In this document: positions 1 through 11,500 of the stretch, piece after piece
Position numbering within the stretch: the first letter of the stretch is position 1
How the letters are laid out: each line of letters starts with the position of its first letter
Assembly (NCBI GenBank): GCA_017654935.2
Contig: CM065682.1
Span: forward strand, 82,270,910 to 82,334,909
DNA from: Phymorhynchus buccinoides
Taxonomy: Eukaryota; Mollusca; Gastropoda; Neogastropoda; Raphitomidae
Length of the DNA: 64,000 bases
Direction: 5' to 3'
The notes under the pieces: model-generated
Databases searched by the model: none
Seen by the model: the letters and a program-made list of their open reading frames with translations, nothing else
What the model was told of the DNA's origin: nothing
Translations under genes and position numbers: made by a program

Positions 1-216
1 ACATAACTAATACCATAAATGAACATTGAAACATTGAGACACAGGAACATCGCCAACAGAAACAACAACAGTAAAATAGCACTGACATGGTAGGCACAGA
101 GAGAGGGGAGGGAGGAGGGCATAGATTTGTGGGATAAGGAATACAGCCTCACAATAAAGACAAGCCTGTCAATTGAGAAACGATCATATATTGATGCAGA
201 AACAAACAGAACAATA

Positions 217-1054
217 CAGTGGCACCTCCCTTATAAGACCTTCAAAAAGCATCTAAAATGAGGTCTTATAAGGGAGGGGTCTTGTAAGGGAGGTGATTTT
301 AATACTTGCAAAGAAGGGCAATGTCTCAGAGAAGTAGGTCTTATTATGAACAAACTATACCACAAAACACTACCAACCCTCCATGCACTGTACAAGCGTG
401 GCTTGAAATGGCTTTATAGCTTAAAATGCCACTGTTAATAGTGGTGGATCCATAAAGGATGCCAGTGGTTCTCACCATAATGGTGGGAGATAATATTTGA
501 TCAAAGAAACCACAAACACCACTAACTGTGTACAATAAAAGTACTGACTTTCCAGTTCTTTACATGTTGGGTTCAGGGAGTAGCTACACTACAAGGTTTA
601 CTTGCACCCCTTTAATTAGAGGATCACCTCAGTGGTCGGCTCTTTCTACCCACATGTATTACATGTTTCAAATCGCTATTTCCGCATTTTAATAACATCT
701 ATTTTACCCAAAATGTTCTTCATTTTTCTTTTCACCTTGCGCTGGTTTGCTTAAATTGTGGACTTTTCGGCCTAGTACAGAGAAGACACCATTCTTTTAT
801 CAGAAATGTCTTCCTGTTAGGGTTGATCCACAAGATAGTATATGTTAGCAGATAATACTGACGAGAATTTCATAAATTTGAAAGAGATCTCTCTATGTAC
901 TTGATCATACACTGTCTGTCCCCCATTGGGACAAAAAGTAAACCAGCACAATCTTTTACTTTTATTTTACACAGTTCTTTGATCCCCCCAAAAAAAGTAG
1001 ATCTTTTTGGGAGGGAGTCTTATAATGGGAGGTCTTATAGGGGAGGTTCCACTG
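217..1054. mobile_element. TA-flanked DNA transposon, non-autonomous (mariner/pogo-like)
   Basis: The left end reads CAGTGGCACCTCCCTTATAA and the right end is its inverse, GGGAGGTTCCACTG in shortened form, each directly flanked by TA. TA target duplications are typical of the Tc1/mariner/pogo group. No transposase reading frame is visible inside, so it is a non-autonomous copy. A 129-bp relative with the same ends lies at 41769-41897. The interior (about 300-1000) shows no gene. Confidence 0.7.
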
Positions 1055-1755
1055 TAGTGACGTAGCAGGATGAGGTACTTTGGTGGGATTATCACCACCA
1101 TTGTCAATCCTTGGATTTATGATGAAGCTGCCAGTGACGTCATAAGTGTGACAGGCATTCTTCTAGCTGCCCTGGTAGCTAAGGAACATGAAAGATCTCT
1201 CCATAAGAAACAAACAATTCATCCTCTTCCTCCTCTTTCTCATCAGCATCTTCGTCATCATCATTTTGAAGAAGAGGCTGTTATCTAATAAAAACTTTGT
1301 TTTAGACGGTATCCTCCTCCTCTTTATCATTCTCCTCCCCATCATCATCATCCTCATCCTCATCATCGTCATCCTATCAATGGCTGGTGTAGACAGGTTT
1401 CTAGAGTATCAAGAGCTTTCAATTTCAACAAGTTTCCCCCTAAAAGCAGAAACCCCAAACTCAAGAGGTTTCAAGTGAGGCCGGGAGCCTTGGTGTAAGC
1501 AGCGGCAATTTAGAGCATTTCAGATGTAGGCGGTGACAATTAAAACTGCCGACAGAGTAGAGACGACATCTTCTATCTAATTAACATAGTTATTAACCTT
1601 CCCATAAGAGCTTCTTCTTGCGTATCGCTTTCGCCCAATTTCTGTGAGGTTTCGTCAGTGGTTTATGACTGGATTGCATTATAGCAATGTTAAGCTTTTT
1701 TTTGTACAAAGTCATTCAAGAGACGGAGCAATTTCTATCTGTCTGGTGGAACTAA

Positions 1756-1808
1756 GTGGGGGGGGGGGGGGGGGGGGGGGGGGAGGGGGGGGAGGGGGGG
1801 GGGGGGGG
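1756..1808 (+). repeat. poly-G tract of about 50 bases
   Basis: Nearly uninterrupted G with two single A interruptions. Such tracts can form G-quadruplex structures. They are also prone to length error in sequencing, so the exact length is unreliable. The surrounding 1060-1950 holds no supportable gene; open frames there are short and low-complexity. Confidence 0.8.
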
Positions 1809-1984
1809 TGTAGTGTGATGGGGAAAACAAGTGCAGCTTAATATTTCCTGTCATAAAGAGATGATGGGTTGGCAAACATGGTAAGGTATGGAGGGGAGAG
1901 GTAGGGAGAAATAGGGTGCCTTGACTTCGGCAGCAAAAGAGATTGATTAATTATGGAAGGATGCTTGTACAATTGGTACATATG

Positions 1985-2142
1985 CGTGCACACTCGCACA
2001 TATGTGTTTGTGTGTGAGTCTGTTTGCTCGCATACAGTGGGTGTGTGGTGTGTGTGTGTGTATGCATATGCGTATGTGTGTGTGTATCAGTCTGTTTGCT
2101 CACATGCAGCAGGTGTATGTGTGTGTCTGTGTGTGTGCTTAA
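1985..2142. repeat. imperfect (TG)n region
   Basis: Two related blocks of TG-rich sequence sharing the phrase CAGTCTGTTTGCTC. The open frames on both strands are consequences of the dinucleotide composition. No gene is seen from here to 2640. Confidence 0.7.
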
Positions 2143-2884
2143 AAAACTGTTCATTTTGATGCACAGAACTACTTCAAATATTATACACTGGTCTATTCAC
2201 TCAAGCTTTTTTTTTTCAAAAGGAGCCAAGAGAAGAAGAAGAGCTGAGAATTGATTTGCCATTTGGAGTAAATATTGCTTATAGGACTTGGTGGTGTACT
2301 GGGTAACAACCTTTTTCATTAGATTTGACTTCCTTACAAAGTTCAGTATTATTTTTCATTGACATGGTTTCAGAAAACCACAGAAAGGACTTCCAGTCAG
2401 AATGCTAGAGTCAGAATGCAAGAGGGACCTCATATAAATGTCTTTATTTTTGAGTTAAAAGAGTATATTTGACTTAACCCTGCACAAAAATGTATCTGAA
2501 TTTGGCTGGTGTCCTTTGTCTGCCTGTCTGTGCATATCCAGGGTTTCTGAAAACATAGAGATTGAATAACAAGGAATGAACAGGTTGTTCTGCAAACAGA
2601 AAAAGAGCAATGTGTGTGTTGTGTGCACACGTGCGAGCATGTCTATGTGTGTGTGTGCGCGCACAAATGGGAATTGGGGTAGAGTTTCTCTCATATTTTC
2701 GTCTTGACCCTTTAAAATTTGAAAGTGGGGGTGAAAATACCCCCTAAAGCTGTAAACAGGGGGTGAGCGTACTCCGTAAAAGAGGAACAAAAATCAGAAA
2801 CCCTAATATCTGTCTGTCTATGCATGTCTACCTATCTGCCTGTCTGTCTATCTATGCTACATATCTATCCATCTCTCTGTCTAT

Positions 2885-3102
2885 CAGGGCTCCTAGGGAC
2901 CCCATTTGAGGGTCTATGAAGTACTAGAATTCTAGAGGACCCTCTAAAAGAATGTGCAGGGGGTCCCAGGGATGCACTAGAAAAATTATTTTTTAGGAAT
3001 CGCAATGCCACTGGGACCCTCTATCCCGCCTCTAGGATCCTCTATGCTGTAAGTGAAGGAGTCCCTGGGACCCCTTGTTTTGCGGGACGATTGGGAGCCC
3101 TG
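2885..3102 (+). mobile_element. CAGGGCTCC-family element (hAT-like), copy 1
   Basis: It starts CAGGGCTCC and ends GGGAGCCCTG, so it has terminal inverted repeats. The hexamer GTCTAT directly abuts both ends, which looks like a 6-bp target duplication. Internal phrases such as CTGTAAGTGAAGGAGTC and TTTTGCGGGACGATT recur in copies at 31736, 48607 and 61693. It is non-coding. Confidence 0.75.
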
Positions 3103-3222
3103 GTCTATGTGTGTGTGTGCGCGCACACATGGGAGTTGGGGTAGAGTTTCTCTCATATTTTCATCTTGACCCTTTTAAATTTGAAACTGGGGGGTGAAAA
3201 TACCCCTTAAAGTTTGTCTTCC

Positions 3223-3681
3223 TTAACCTTTACCGGATCACGCTTTTGACTACACAGACACGATCGCGCGGGTCTTCCACGACCCCTAGTCAGTAAAAAG
3301 AAAGGGACAAGCATTTTAACAGTGTTTATCCCTGTCCAGATGATGCGGGTCCTCCAGGACCCCTACTCGTCAAAGAGTCACCATGTGTTTATACTTCTCC
3401 AGATGGCGCGGGTCTCCCACGACCCCTACTCAATGCACTGCAGTGACCTATTTCTGCTCTTTAAAGTACACCCGCGCCATCTGGACAAGCATGTTAAAAT
3501 GACGCGTCATATTACGTCATTTATATTTTATACACATTAATGAAATTTAACACACTTAAATCCATTTACGTTTTTGACAAAGTCATGACATTTCATGAAG
3601 ATTGCTTAAATAGTTTTAGAGATATAATATTTGTTGTGTGTCAAGGGGTCGTGGCGACCCCGGAAGTCTGGTAAAGGTTAA
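3223..3681. mobile_element. TTAA element A (piggyBac-type MITE)
   Basis: The ends are TTAACCTTTACCGGA and TCTGGTAAAGGTTAA, inverse of each other and both bounded by TTAA. The interior repeats GACCCCTACTC-type phrases near GCGCGGGTC. It is inserted in the second copy of a duplicated intron segment. It has no coding capacity. Confidence 0.75.
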
Positions 3682-3792
3682 AAGAGAAAAAAATCAGAAA
3701 CCCTGATATCTGTCTGTCTATACATGACTACCTATATGTCTATCTATGCTACATATCTATCCATCTCTCTATGCATGTCTGTCTGTGTGCAG

Positions 3793-3944
3793 AGAACTAC
3801 AGAGCTGACCTACAGTCTCTGCTAGAGGCAGAGTACAAGGGAGACAACCGCGCCTCCTATCTGGACCTGGTGCAGAAAGTGTGTCTGAATCTGACCGACG
3901 CCTGTCACGGGGTGTTGCACGATCATCATGATCATGATCCTCTG
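3793..3944 (+). CDS. internal exon of an ER-protein gene (canopy-like, tentative)
   Basis: The acceptor is GTGTGCAG and the donor CTG|GTGAGC. The exon is 152 nt (2 + 50 codons) and open. The peptide runs from ENYRADLQSLLEAEYK through VQKVCLNLTDACHG to a His/Asp-rich end. The pattern of an acidic helix followed by VC-x5-AC loosely recalls the last saposin-like helix of canopy (CNPY) proteins; this is inference only. It ends in phase 0, compatible with the terminal exon at 5978. Its 3' edge is repeated downstream (3981-4560). A protein search would settle the family. Confidence 0.5.
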
Positions 3945-4560
3945 GTGAGCTGGGATAATGATGATAATGATAATGATAATGGTGCAGAAAGTGTGTCTGA
4001 ATCTGACAGACGCCTGTCACGGGGTGTTGCATGATCATCATGATCATGACCCTCTGGTGAGCTGGGATATTGATGATAATGGTAATGATAATGGTGCAGA
4101 AGGTGTGTCTGAATCTGACCGACGCCTGTCACGGGGTGTTGCACGATCATCATGATCATGATCCTCTGGTGAGCTGGGATAATGATGATAATGATGATGA
4201 TGGTGCAGAAAGTGTGTCTGAATCTGACCGACGCCTGTCACAGGGTGTTGCATGATCATCATGATCATGATCCTCTGGTAAGCTGGGATAATGATGATGA
4301 TAATGGTGCAGAAAGTGTCTGAATCTGACCGACGCCTGTCACAGAGTGTTGCACATCATGATCATCAGCTGATAATGATGATGATAATGGTGCATGTGTC
4401 TGATCTGACTGTCACGGGGTGTTGCACGATCATCATGATCATGATCCTTTGGTGAGCTGGGATAATGATGATGATAATGGTACAGAAAGCATGTCTGAAT
4501 CTGATGCCTATTATGGGGTGTTACATGATCATCATGATCGTGATCCTCTGGTGAGCTGCC
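3945..4560 (+). repeat. tandem copies of the 3' edge and donor of the preceding exon
   Basis: About six copies of roughly 110 bp, each beginning with exon sequence GGTGCAGAAAGTGTGTCTGA. Each then passes through GACGCCTGTCACGGGG, the ATCATGATC tract and the donor CTGGTGAGCTGGGATAATGA. Later copies are shortened. Each copy keeps a GT donor, so the intron begins with a row of decoy donors. The pyrimidine-rich 4561-4960 that follows holds no gene I can support. Confidence 0.8.
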
Positions 4561-4962
4561 AGCTTCTTCTCCTTCTCGATCCTGTCTTCTTCAACCTTTT
4601 CTTTTTCTTCTTCTTTGTCTCCTTCTTCCCTTTTCTTCTCTTGCTTCTTTTTATCCTTCTTCCTTCTTGTTTGTCATCGCCACCTTCTTGTTTTGCTCCT
4701 TTTTCTTAGCCTTCCTCTTGCGCTGTGTCACAATAATGAACTTTAGACAAAGTTCTGTCAGCATTGACCATTTTGTGAGACCATAAGAAAGAGTATATTT
4801 TTAATTATCTCCAAAAACGGATTCTTTCAAATTCAAGAATAAAGAAGAAGAGTCTACGACTCGAGAAACGTCGTGTGTTTTCCTCTCCTAGATACCTTTC
4901 CATAACTTGTTTATTTTCTTACATCTTTCAAATTCAAGTGTGTTTTTTCCCCCAGAACTGTT

Positions 4963-5270
4963 CATTTAGAATTCCCGTCCAGCAGCTGCTGCAGAGGCTC
5001 CCAGCTTGGTACGCTTCAAGCGGGAGCTCACCACCCTCTCATTCTAATTCTATCCCTCCCTCCCTCCCTAGCAAAAAGTGGCAGTGAAGGTTGGGGCTGT
5101 GCCGGTCGGGGTTTGTCCCCAGGGGCCGCTACGGTAGCTGGATTGGCCTGACCCGAGTCACGAAACGCTGAGGAGACTTCTATTTTCAGTTATTTGGGTT
5201 CTGTTTATTTTTCTTCCTGCCGCAACGCACAACGCTGTATAATTGTCTGGAGGGACAGCTCAGATTCAGA
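4963..5270. other. unresolved stretch with possible acceptors between the two ER-protein exons
   Basis: Pyrimidine tracts ending CCCCCAG (near 4955) and CCCTCCCTAG (to 5071) could be acceptors, and short open stretches follow both. No exon with compatible phase and a good donor could be fixed. A missing exon of the RDEL gene may lie here, or this may be non-coding. Confidence 0.25.
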
Positions 5271-5289
5271 CTCTGGTAAGGTTGAAAAA

Positions 5290-5640
5290 AACCACACACA
5301 AAAACCCAACTGAAACAGACTGCAACGTCACTGGAACATGCAACAAACAAACAACTACACAAGTGTAAAGTGACGTTACAAGTATTCACAAGAGACAAAA
5401 CAAAACTACTGGATATTTCGGCGAATGCGCCTTTATCAACATAGACAAACAAGAAAACAGCAAACAGCATTTACGCATTGGACTGTAGAGGGGAAGTATT
5501 GTTTTTTGATTTTTTGCTCCTTTTGTTGCCTGCTGTTTTCTCCTTTTGCTGTTTGCTGTTTTCTTGTTTGTCTGTGTTAATAAAGGCGCATTCGTCGAAA
5601 TATCCAGTAGTTTTGTGTTGTCTCTGGTAAGGTTGATTTT
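5290..5640. repeat. head-to-head pair of a dispersed repeat
   Basis: A repeat containing AAAGGCGCATTCGCCGAAA and ATCCAGTAGTTTTG occurs inverted at about 5336-5485 and direct at about 5475-5635, sharing the TTTACGCATTGGACTGTAGA end. Further direct copies are at 18935-19138 and 32160-32390. Class unknown; possibly the 3' part of a retroelement. Confidence 0.65.
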
Positions 5641-5652
5641 CTTTGCTTTTGC

Positions 5653-5863
5653 TTAACCTTTTCGCTGCCCTCGACGTAGATATACGTCCTCTATAGCGCT
5701 TCAGTACTTGCCACTGACGTAGATATACGTCCTCTATACCGCTTCAGTACTTGCCACTGACGTATATATACGTCGCCGCTAAGTAGCGATATTGCCGCGT
5801 TCAAAAATCGCGCAGCAAACCGGCGGCACATGCGCAAGTAGTAGGCGGCAGCGAAGGGGTTAA
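5653..5863. mobile_element. TTAA element B (piggyBac-type MITE)
   Basis: The ends TTAACCTTTTCGCTGCC and GGCAGCGAAGGGGTTAA are inverse repeats bounded by TTAA. The interior carries repeated GACGTATATATACGTC palindromes and ATGCGCAAGTAGTAGGCGG. A shorter copy lies at 36952-37120. This copy has one extra internal 48-bp duplication around GCTTCAGTACTTGCCACTGA. Confidence 0.8.
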
Positions 5864-5977
5864 AGTTGTAAACTGGGCTGCAACACTTACAAATTTGTTG
5901 TCGTGGTAAAAACAGATCTAGTGGGCTTGTTCACATTGATGTAATCCGTTATTTCTGCTGTTTTTCTATCATTGCAG

Positions 5978-6094
5978 AAGGACGATGCACGCGTGACGTT
6001 GGACCCTGACACCAATAAATTTGTCGTTCTGCCTGGCAAAAACCTCAAGATGGCCGCCCCTGTCAGGGGACATCACTCCAGGGATGAACTGTGA
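5978..6094 (+). CDS. terminal exon of an ER-resident protein ending in RDEL
   Basis: The acceptor TTTCTATCATTGCAG is followed by 38 codons and TGA. The peptide starts KDDARVTLDPDTNK and ends GHHSRDEL. A C-terminal RDEL is an established variant of the KDEL retrieval signal, so the product is probably kept in the ER lumen. The exon begins in phase 0, as required by the exon ending at 3944. I do not recognise the family firmly; a canopy-like chaperone is one possibility. No other gene is seen from 6095 to 8150, which holds AT-rich sequence and simple repeats. Confidence 0.6.
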   Translation, partial: KDDARVTLDPDTNKFVVLPGKNLKMAAPVRGHHSRDEL

Positions 6095-7284
6095 CAACAT
6101 CGCTTACCTTCCATCAACTGCTGCTAGTTAACTTTGTCATTTTGCTTCTTTTATTTTATGCATAATTTGCGGGACTGTGTGTGAAAAAGGCAGAGGAGGG
6201 GAAATGTTACTGGGGGTTATTTGCCTTTCGACAGAATTTGAGCGGGTTCTAAATGTATTTCCATTTTAATTTTAGAAGCTATATATTGCTTGACGTAATG
6301 TTATTGCAACATAACTCGGTGCAATCATTCTTCTAGGATATTTCATGCAGAAAACAAATGTTTGAAAAGCAATTTTATTTGGTAGAGTGTCATGTAAAAA
6401 TTGTGCGCATGGGAATTTCTTGTCAACAGAAGAAGGAAAGTCTGATGTAGAGATAAATCATAACTGTGTCCCATATGTGAGAATAATGTAGGAGGGGGGG
6501 GGGTAGGATCAATAGTTTGAAAATGAAAAATAATCATATTTGTGACACAAATACTGCATAGTTCTTGTCAAGGGAAAAAAATGATGTTGCATTTACATGG
6601 ATGCAACTGGAGAAAATCGAAACACAGGCAAGGCTGGGGTCCAGGGTACAGGGCTGGGGGGTCAGGGGGCAACGCCCCCCTGAAGCTGAAGAAAAAGCAA
6701 AATCATACTCACTTTGAAGCTTATTCCAGGCTGGTAAAGTGAGAATTCAACACTTTTTCCCCCTTGAACTTTGAATCAATTTTTTTTTTATCGTCAAAAT
6801 TTTGAAAAACAGGCGCTGCCTCGTATTCGAGGCAAGGTTGCATCCATGATTATTTCAACTGTGTGTGTGACCAATACAGACAGGTTTACTGCAAGGTGAA
6901 GTGCGGGTTTGAATTTTTAAAGATTTTTTGTTTGAAATAAACCACTATCATGCTTTTAACCCCAATGTTTCTGAGGCTTCTACAATATTCACCAGCAATC
7001 ATGAATCAGTAGGCATCTTTTCTCAACCATTCCACATTTTTTATCTTCTTCTCCTTAGGCAGCCAACTTCATCATGTTGAAGATTCTGCTGCACTTTAGG
7101 GGGTAGTACGAAAAAGAAAGAAAATAAGTTCAGCAAGGAAACTTTAGAAAATGAACTGATGAGATATTATGGGGAGAAGATAGATCCCAAAACAGTCAGG
7201 GATAATTTAAGTATTTTCAGACACACCGTTTGCTGTGCAGATGAGATTCAAACAAAACAACAACATTTCTTTTCTTCCCCTTCC

Positions 7285-7396
7285 CTTTTTTCCTCCCCCC
7301 CCCCCCCCCCCTTCTTTTTAGGTTAGTGAGATATTGAAGATTGATTTTGATTAAAAAAATATATATATAAAAAGAGGGGGGGGGGGGGGGGGGGGG
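7285..7396. repeat. poly-C and poly-G tracts
   Basis: A run of about 20 C (7287-7310) and a run of about 20 G (7376-7396) lie 70 bp apart and could pair with each other. Lengths are likely to be imprecise in the assembly. Confidence 0.7.
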
Positions 7397-7435
7397 ATGT
7401 GTGGTAGAGGGAAAGACGAGTTAAAAATCATACAC

Positions 7436-7610
7436 GACCGTTTAATGCCCCGGTCTAGCTGGAGATATTCAGGCCCCACATGATGCATGCAGAGTGTGTC
7501 ATGCATGACCGTTTAATGCCCCGGTCTAGCTGGAGATATTCAGGCCCCACATGATGCATGCAGAGTGTGTCATGCATGACCGTTACCTTGGCCCCACATG
7601 ATGCATGCAA
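7436..7610. repeat. short tandem repeat, 2.5 copies of about 67 bp
   Basis: The unit contains GACCGTTTAATGCCCCGGTC and CCCCACATGATGCATGCA. The frame on the minus strand is a by-product of the repeat. Confidence 0.75.
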
Positions 7611-8149
7611 AGGAGTATGATTCATTATATACATATTTGTAAAGGATCTATTGCTGTTGGATTTTCTAATCAGATTTGTTGCAGTGTTCCGTCCATTTAC
7701 TAGAATCAAAAAGCAAAGAAATCAAAAGAATATTTTTTTAATTTTTGTGTAATTGCTTTTTACATATTTACTGCTGTTGAATTTTTTTGGCAAGTTTTTG
7801 CTTCCATGTCTGTAAGCTTTGATCAAAATGCAGAACTAATATTGCTACTTTTTGTTCTTTGTCCTGGGACGAAAATGATTTGGGTTTTTTCAGTATATGA
7901 TTTGATAGATCGGGAGAAATATGGTTGCAAACCATGGTTGCACAAAGTAAAACAAACAAACGCATGGAGCTTCCAATAACGGGGCGGGTGAAACTTTTGC
8001 AATTGAAACAACGAACTTGCAGACTTAAAGTCATCAGCTCTGAGCATCTCTAATGTTTCTGCTGATCTGATTTCCATATAGACTGTGATCTTTAAACATT
8101 CCATGCAAATTACTTTAATCACTCATTCCATAATTTTGGGCCACACTTT

Positions 8150-8615
8150 GCGCATGCGTTTCTGTTGAAGGGAGAAGACCCTCCCTACTGTGTGCCGTGC
8201 GACGCTCGTGTCTCAATCAAACACATTCTCCTTGATTGTTGGGACCTCTATGACACCAGAAGAAAATACTACACGGCAGAATCAATGAAGGTGTTGTTCC
8301 GTGATGTGCCGCCAGACATGATTTTTAGTTTTTTTTTTAAAGAAGTGAATATTTTTGATAAGGTATAAAAAGTCGTGTTAAGTTTTGAAACATCGATTGT
8401 AAGCTTTTAGCTGTGTAAGGTTTTTATACACGACTAAATTTTAATCCTTTTTTTAACTTTTGTTTCAAATCTTTACGTTTTTAATTGTATATTTTTAACT
8501 GTGATGTCACGTGGTCGGATTTTGAACTGTGATCTCATGTGCTCAAATTTTGACGTGGTGACAGCCCTGACATGGCCGTAGCAGTCGACGGGGCTATGAA
8601 CAACATCAATCAATC
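8150..8615 (+). pseudogene. 3' end of a non-LTR retrotransposon (LINE ORF2 C-terminus)
   Basis: The frame at 8165-8368 contains C-x2-C-x7-H-x4-C (CVPCDARVSIKHILLDC), the zinc knuckle at the C-terminus of many non-LTR reverse-transcriptase proteins, and closes with a stop. It is followed by an AT-rich 3' UTR ending GTCGACGGGGCTATGAACAA and short (ATCA)n, a typical simple-repeat tail. The reverse transcriptase itself is absent, so this is a 5'-truncated copy. A similar 3' end lies at 41200-41420. Confidence 0.75.
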
Positions 8616-9184
8616 AATCGGCCAGTAGTTCAAAGTTTGAATGTTAGAAATGACTGTGATCATAGAAGCATTATGTGTCAATACCTTTGATTTAAAATAT
8701 TGTACAGACACAGATTTTGTGAATCTTCCGTATATAGTCTTTTTGAATCTCACTTTTTTTCTTCTTTTCACATTTCAATATTTCCTTAATACAAAGAACA
8801 TAAATATGGCAGCTTTTTTTTGCATATAATTTCTAGTGATTCAACTTCCTATGTAAAGTTTATGGTTTCAGATATTTTGTAAGAAACATGTCTGGGTTTT
8901 TTAATTTGAACAAAAGGTATGGTTTCATTTTCATGAGATTGATGACATTACATTTTTTATATCTTTTTAAAAAGGTATTTTCAGGTTTCTGAAATGCGTG
9001 TCAGTTTATTTTGGACATTTTATTTTTTGCACAAACAAACCATTTTTTATGGAATTTATATCAGTGTGGTTTTAATAAAACGAGTTTGTCGTTGAAAGGC
9101 AAATTGTTTGCTTTGTATTTTTAAGTGTGATTCTTATACTGCGCTTTTTTGTCTTCTTTTCCATCGTCATTTGTGTGAGTGTGT

Positions 9185-10393
9185 GTACAATGCAATATAA
9201 AACGATACAACACAGACACAACAAAGCGAAAACACGACCTCCTTGGCAGAGGTAAACCAAAGTCACAATGCAATATAAGACGATACAGTACAGACACACA
9301 ACAAAGCAAAAACACGACCTCCTTGGCAGAGGTAAACCAAACTATACATATACAGACACACAACAAAGCAAAAACACGACCTCCTTGGCAGAGGTAAACC
9401 AAACTATACATTACAGACACAACAAAGCAAAAACACGACCTCCTTGGCAGAGGTAAACCAAACTATACAATACAGACACAACAAAGCGAAAACAAGACCT
9501 CCTTGGCAGAGGTAAACCAAACTATACATTACAGACAACAAAGCAAAAACACGACCTCCTTGGCAGAGGTAAACCAAACTATACATTACAGACACAACAA
9601 AGCAAAAACACGACCTCCTTGGCAGAGGTAAACCAAACTATACAATACAGACACAACAAAGCAAAAACAAGACCTCCTTGGCAGAGGTAAACCAAACTAT
9701 ACAATACAGACAACAAAGCAAAAACACGACCTCCTTGGCAGAGGTAAACCAAACTATACAATACAGACACAACAAAGCGAAAACAAGACCTCCTTGGCAG
9801 AGGTAAACCAAACTATACAATACAGACACAACAAAGCAAAAACACGACCTCCTTGGCAGAGGTAAACCAAACTATACAATACAGACAACAAAGCAAAAAC
9901 ACGACCTCCTTGGCAGAGGTAAACCAAACTATACATTACAGACAACAAAGCAAAAACAAGACCTCCTTGGCAGAGGTAAACCAAACTATACAATACAGAC
10001 AACAAAGCAAAAACAAGACCTCCTTGGCAGAGGTAAACCAAACTATACATTACAGACAACAAAGCAAAAACAAGACCTCCTTGGCAGAGGTAAACCAAAC
10101 TATACAATACAGACAACAAAGCAAAAACACGACCTCCTTGGCAGAGGTAAACCAAACTATACAATACAGACAACAAAGCAAAAACAAGACCTCCTTGGCA
10201 GAGGTAAACCAAACTATACATTACAGACAACAAAGCAAAAACACGACCTCCTTGGCAGAGGTAAACCAAACTATACAATACAGACACAACAAAGCGAAAA
10301 CAAGACCTCCTTGGCAGAGGTAAACCAAACTATACAATACAGACACAACAAAGCAAAAACAAGACCTCCTTGGCAGAGGTAAACCAAACTCAC
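9185..10393. repeat. minisatellite of 57/59-bp units, about 21 copies
   Basis: The unit contains GACCTCCTTGGCAGAGGTAA and CCAAACTATACA(A/T)TACAGACA. Copies come in two lengths that differ by one AC dinucleotide, plus the alternatives CACGACC/CAAGACC and AATACAG/ATTACAG. Long open frames on both strands exist only because a 57-bp unit is a multiple of three. From 10394 to 11260 there is AT-rich sequence with no gene seen. Confidence 0.9.
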
Positions 10394-11264
10394 ATGTTTC
10401 GCCATCTTCACCAGCACACCTGCTATACTATCACAGTTTTCTTTATTCTTCAAAAACATTTCAATTTTTTAAAAACATTGATAACATCAACCCTGTCATA
10501 AAACGGTTTTTTTAAAAATATTTTACCAGAATTCCCCTCACACATTTTTAACACTCCAGACAAATTTAACAAAAATAAATAAATAATTTATAGCATCAAC
10601 CTTGACTTTTACACAAGAAATGGAATGTTGATTTTGAAAGTTGTGTTTGTTTGTATAATATTTTTCTGTCATTCTCTTGTCAATTTTACACCACACACAC
10701 CCAGTCTCTCTTCTAACACAGTTTCTTTTACATCAAATGTTAAAACAAAATGACATCATTGCTAACCATTGTAAGCACTTAAAATGGAATGTGGACGTCT
10801 AACGTTGTTTTCATAGAAACAAAAATAAAACATTTGATCACATCTATATTGTTTTCACAAAAACAAAATTTTTTTTTTTTTTTAAATTGTTATACTTATA
10901 GCATCAACATTGATCTCCCTTCAAACACTATTTGAAGTCTGTGAAAACACATCAACAAATTAGCCCTTTGTCATTCTTGAAAAAAAAATTTTGTTAAAAG
11001 ATAGGAAGAAAGAAAAAGAACTACTGGTACTAGTGGTAGGTTGAAATGTCAGTGAAAGGATATCTGTTAAATAGCAATAACTGCTGTCCTTGTTACCCCA
11101 CACACACGCTGCTGAGAAATCTCTCCCAAGATTAAAAACTTAACAATTCCTCCACCTTTCAAGCAAAAGTCACAATAACTGATTTTGTCTGCCTCGTGTT
11201 TTCAAAACAAGCAATGTGCAACCCTGAAATCCCCAATGTTGCCAAAATTAGGTATTAGGTACTT

Positions 11265-11469
11265 TATAGTCACAGAGGCGTCTCTGTGAAATTCGGGTTG
11301 CTCCCACCTGGAGAGCGCATCGCAGCCAGAGGCGCACCCCCATTTGGTTTTTTTGCATGCGATTTTTGTGTGATTGATGAGGAAGAAAAAGGAGGGGGGT
11401 AAATTTTGACCATTTGACAACTTTTTAGTTGCTACTGGGTTTAACGTGTGCTAAGTGCATGGGCACATG

Positions 11470-11500
<31 letters not shown>

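Larger units (their letters stand above)
2641..3790. repeat. intron segment duplicated in tandem, each copy carrying a different transposon
   Basis: About 245 bp at 2641-2884 (TG run, then GGGGTAGAGTTTCTCTCATA, GGGGTGAAAATACCCC, ATCAGAAACCCT and TATC-rich sequence) recurs at 3103-3222 and continues at 3682-3780. The first copy ends at a CAGGG element (2885-3102). The second copy is split by a TTAA element (3223-3681). The first copy therefore gives a near-empty-site reference for the TTAA insertion. Confidence 0.75.

Noticed and set aside
3769..4268. His-rich minus-strand frames
   Set aside because: Antisense shadow of the repeated exon edge on the plus strand.
9754..10323. Repeat-protein-like frames on both strands
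   Set aside because: 57-bp repeat; both strands open at once and no flanking gene structure.
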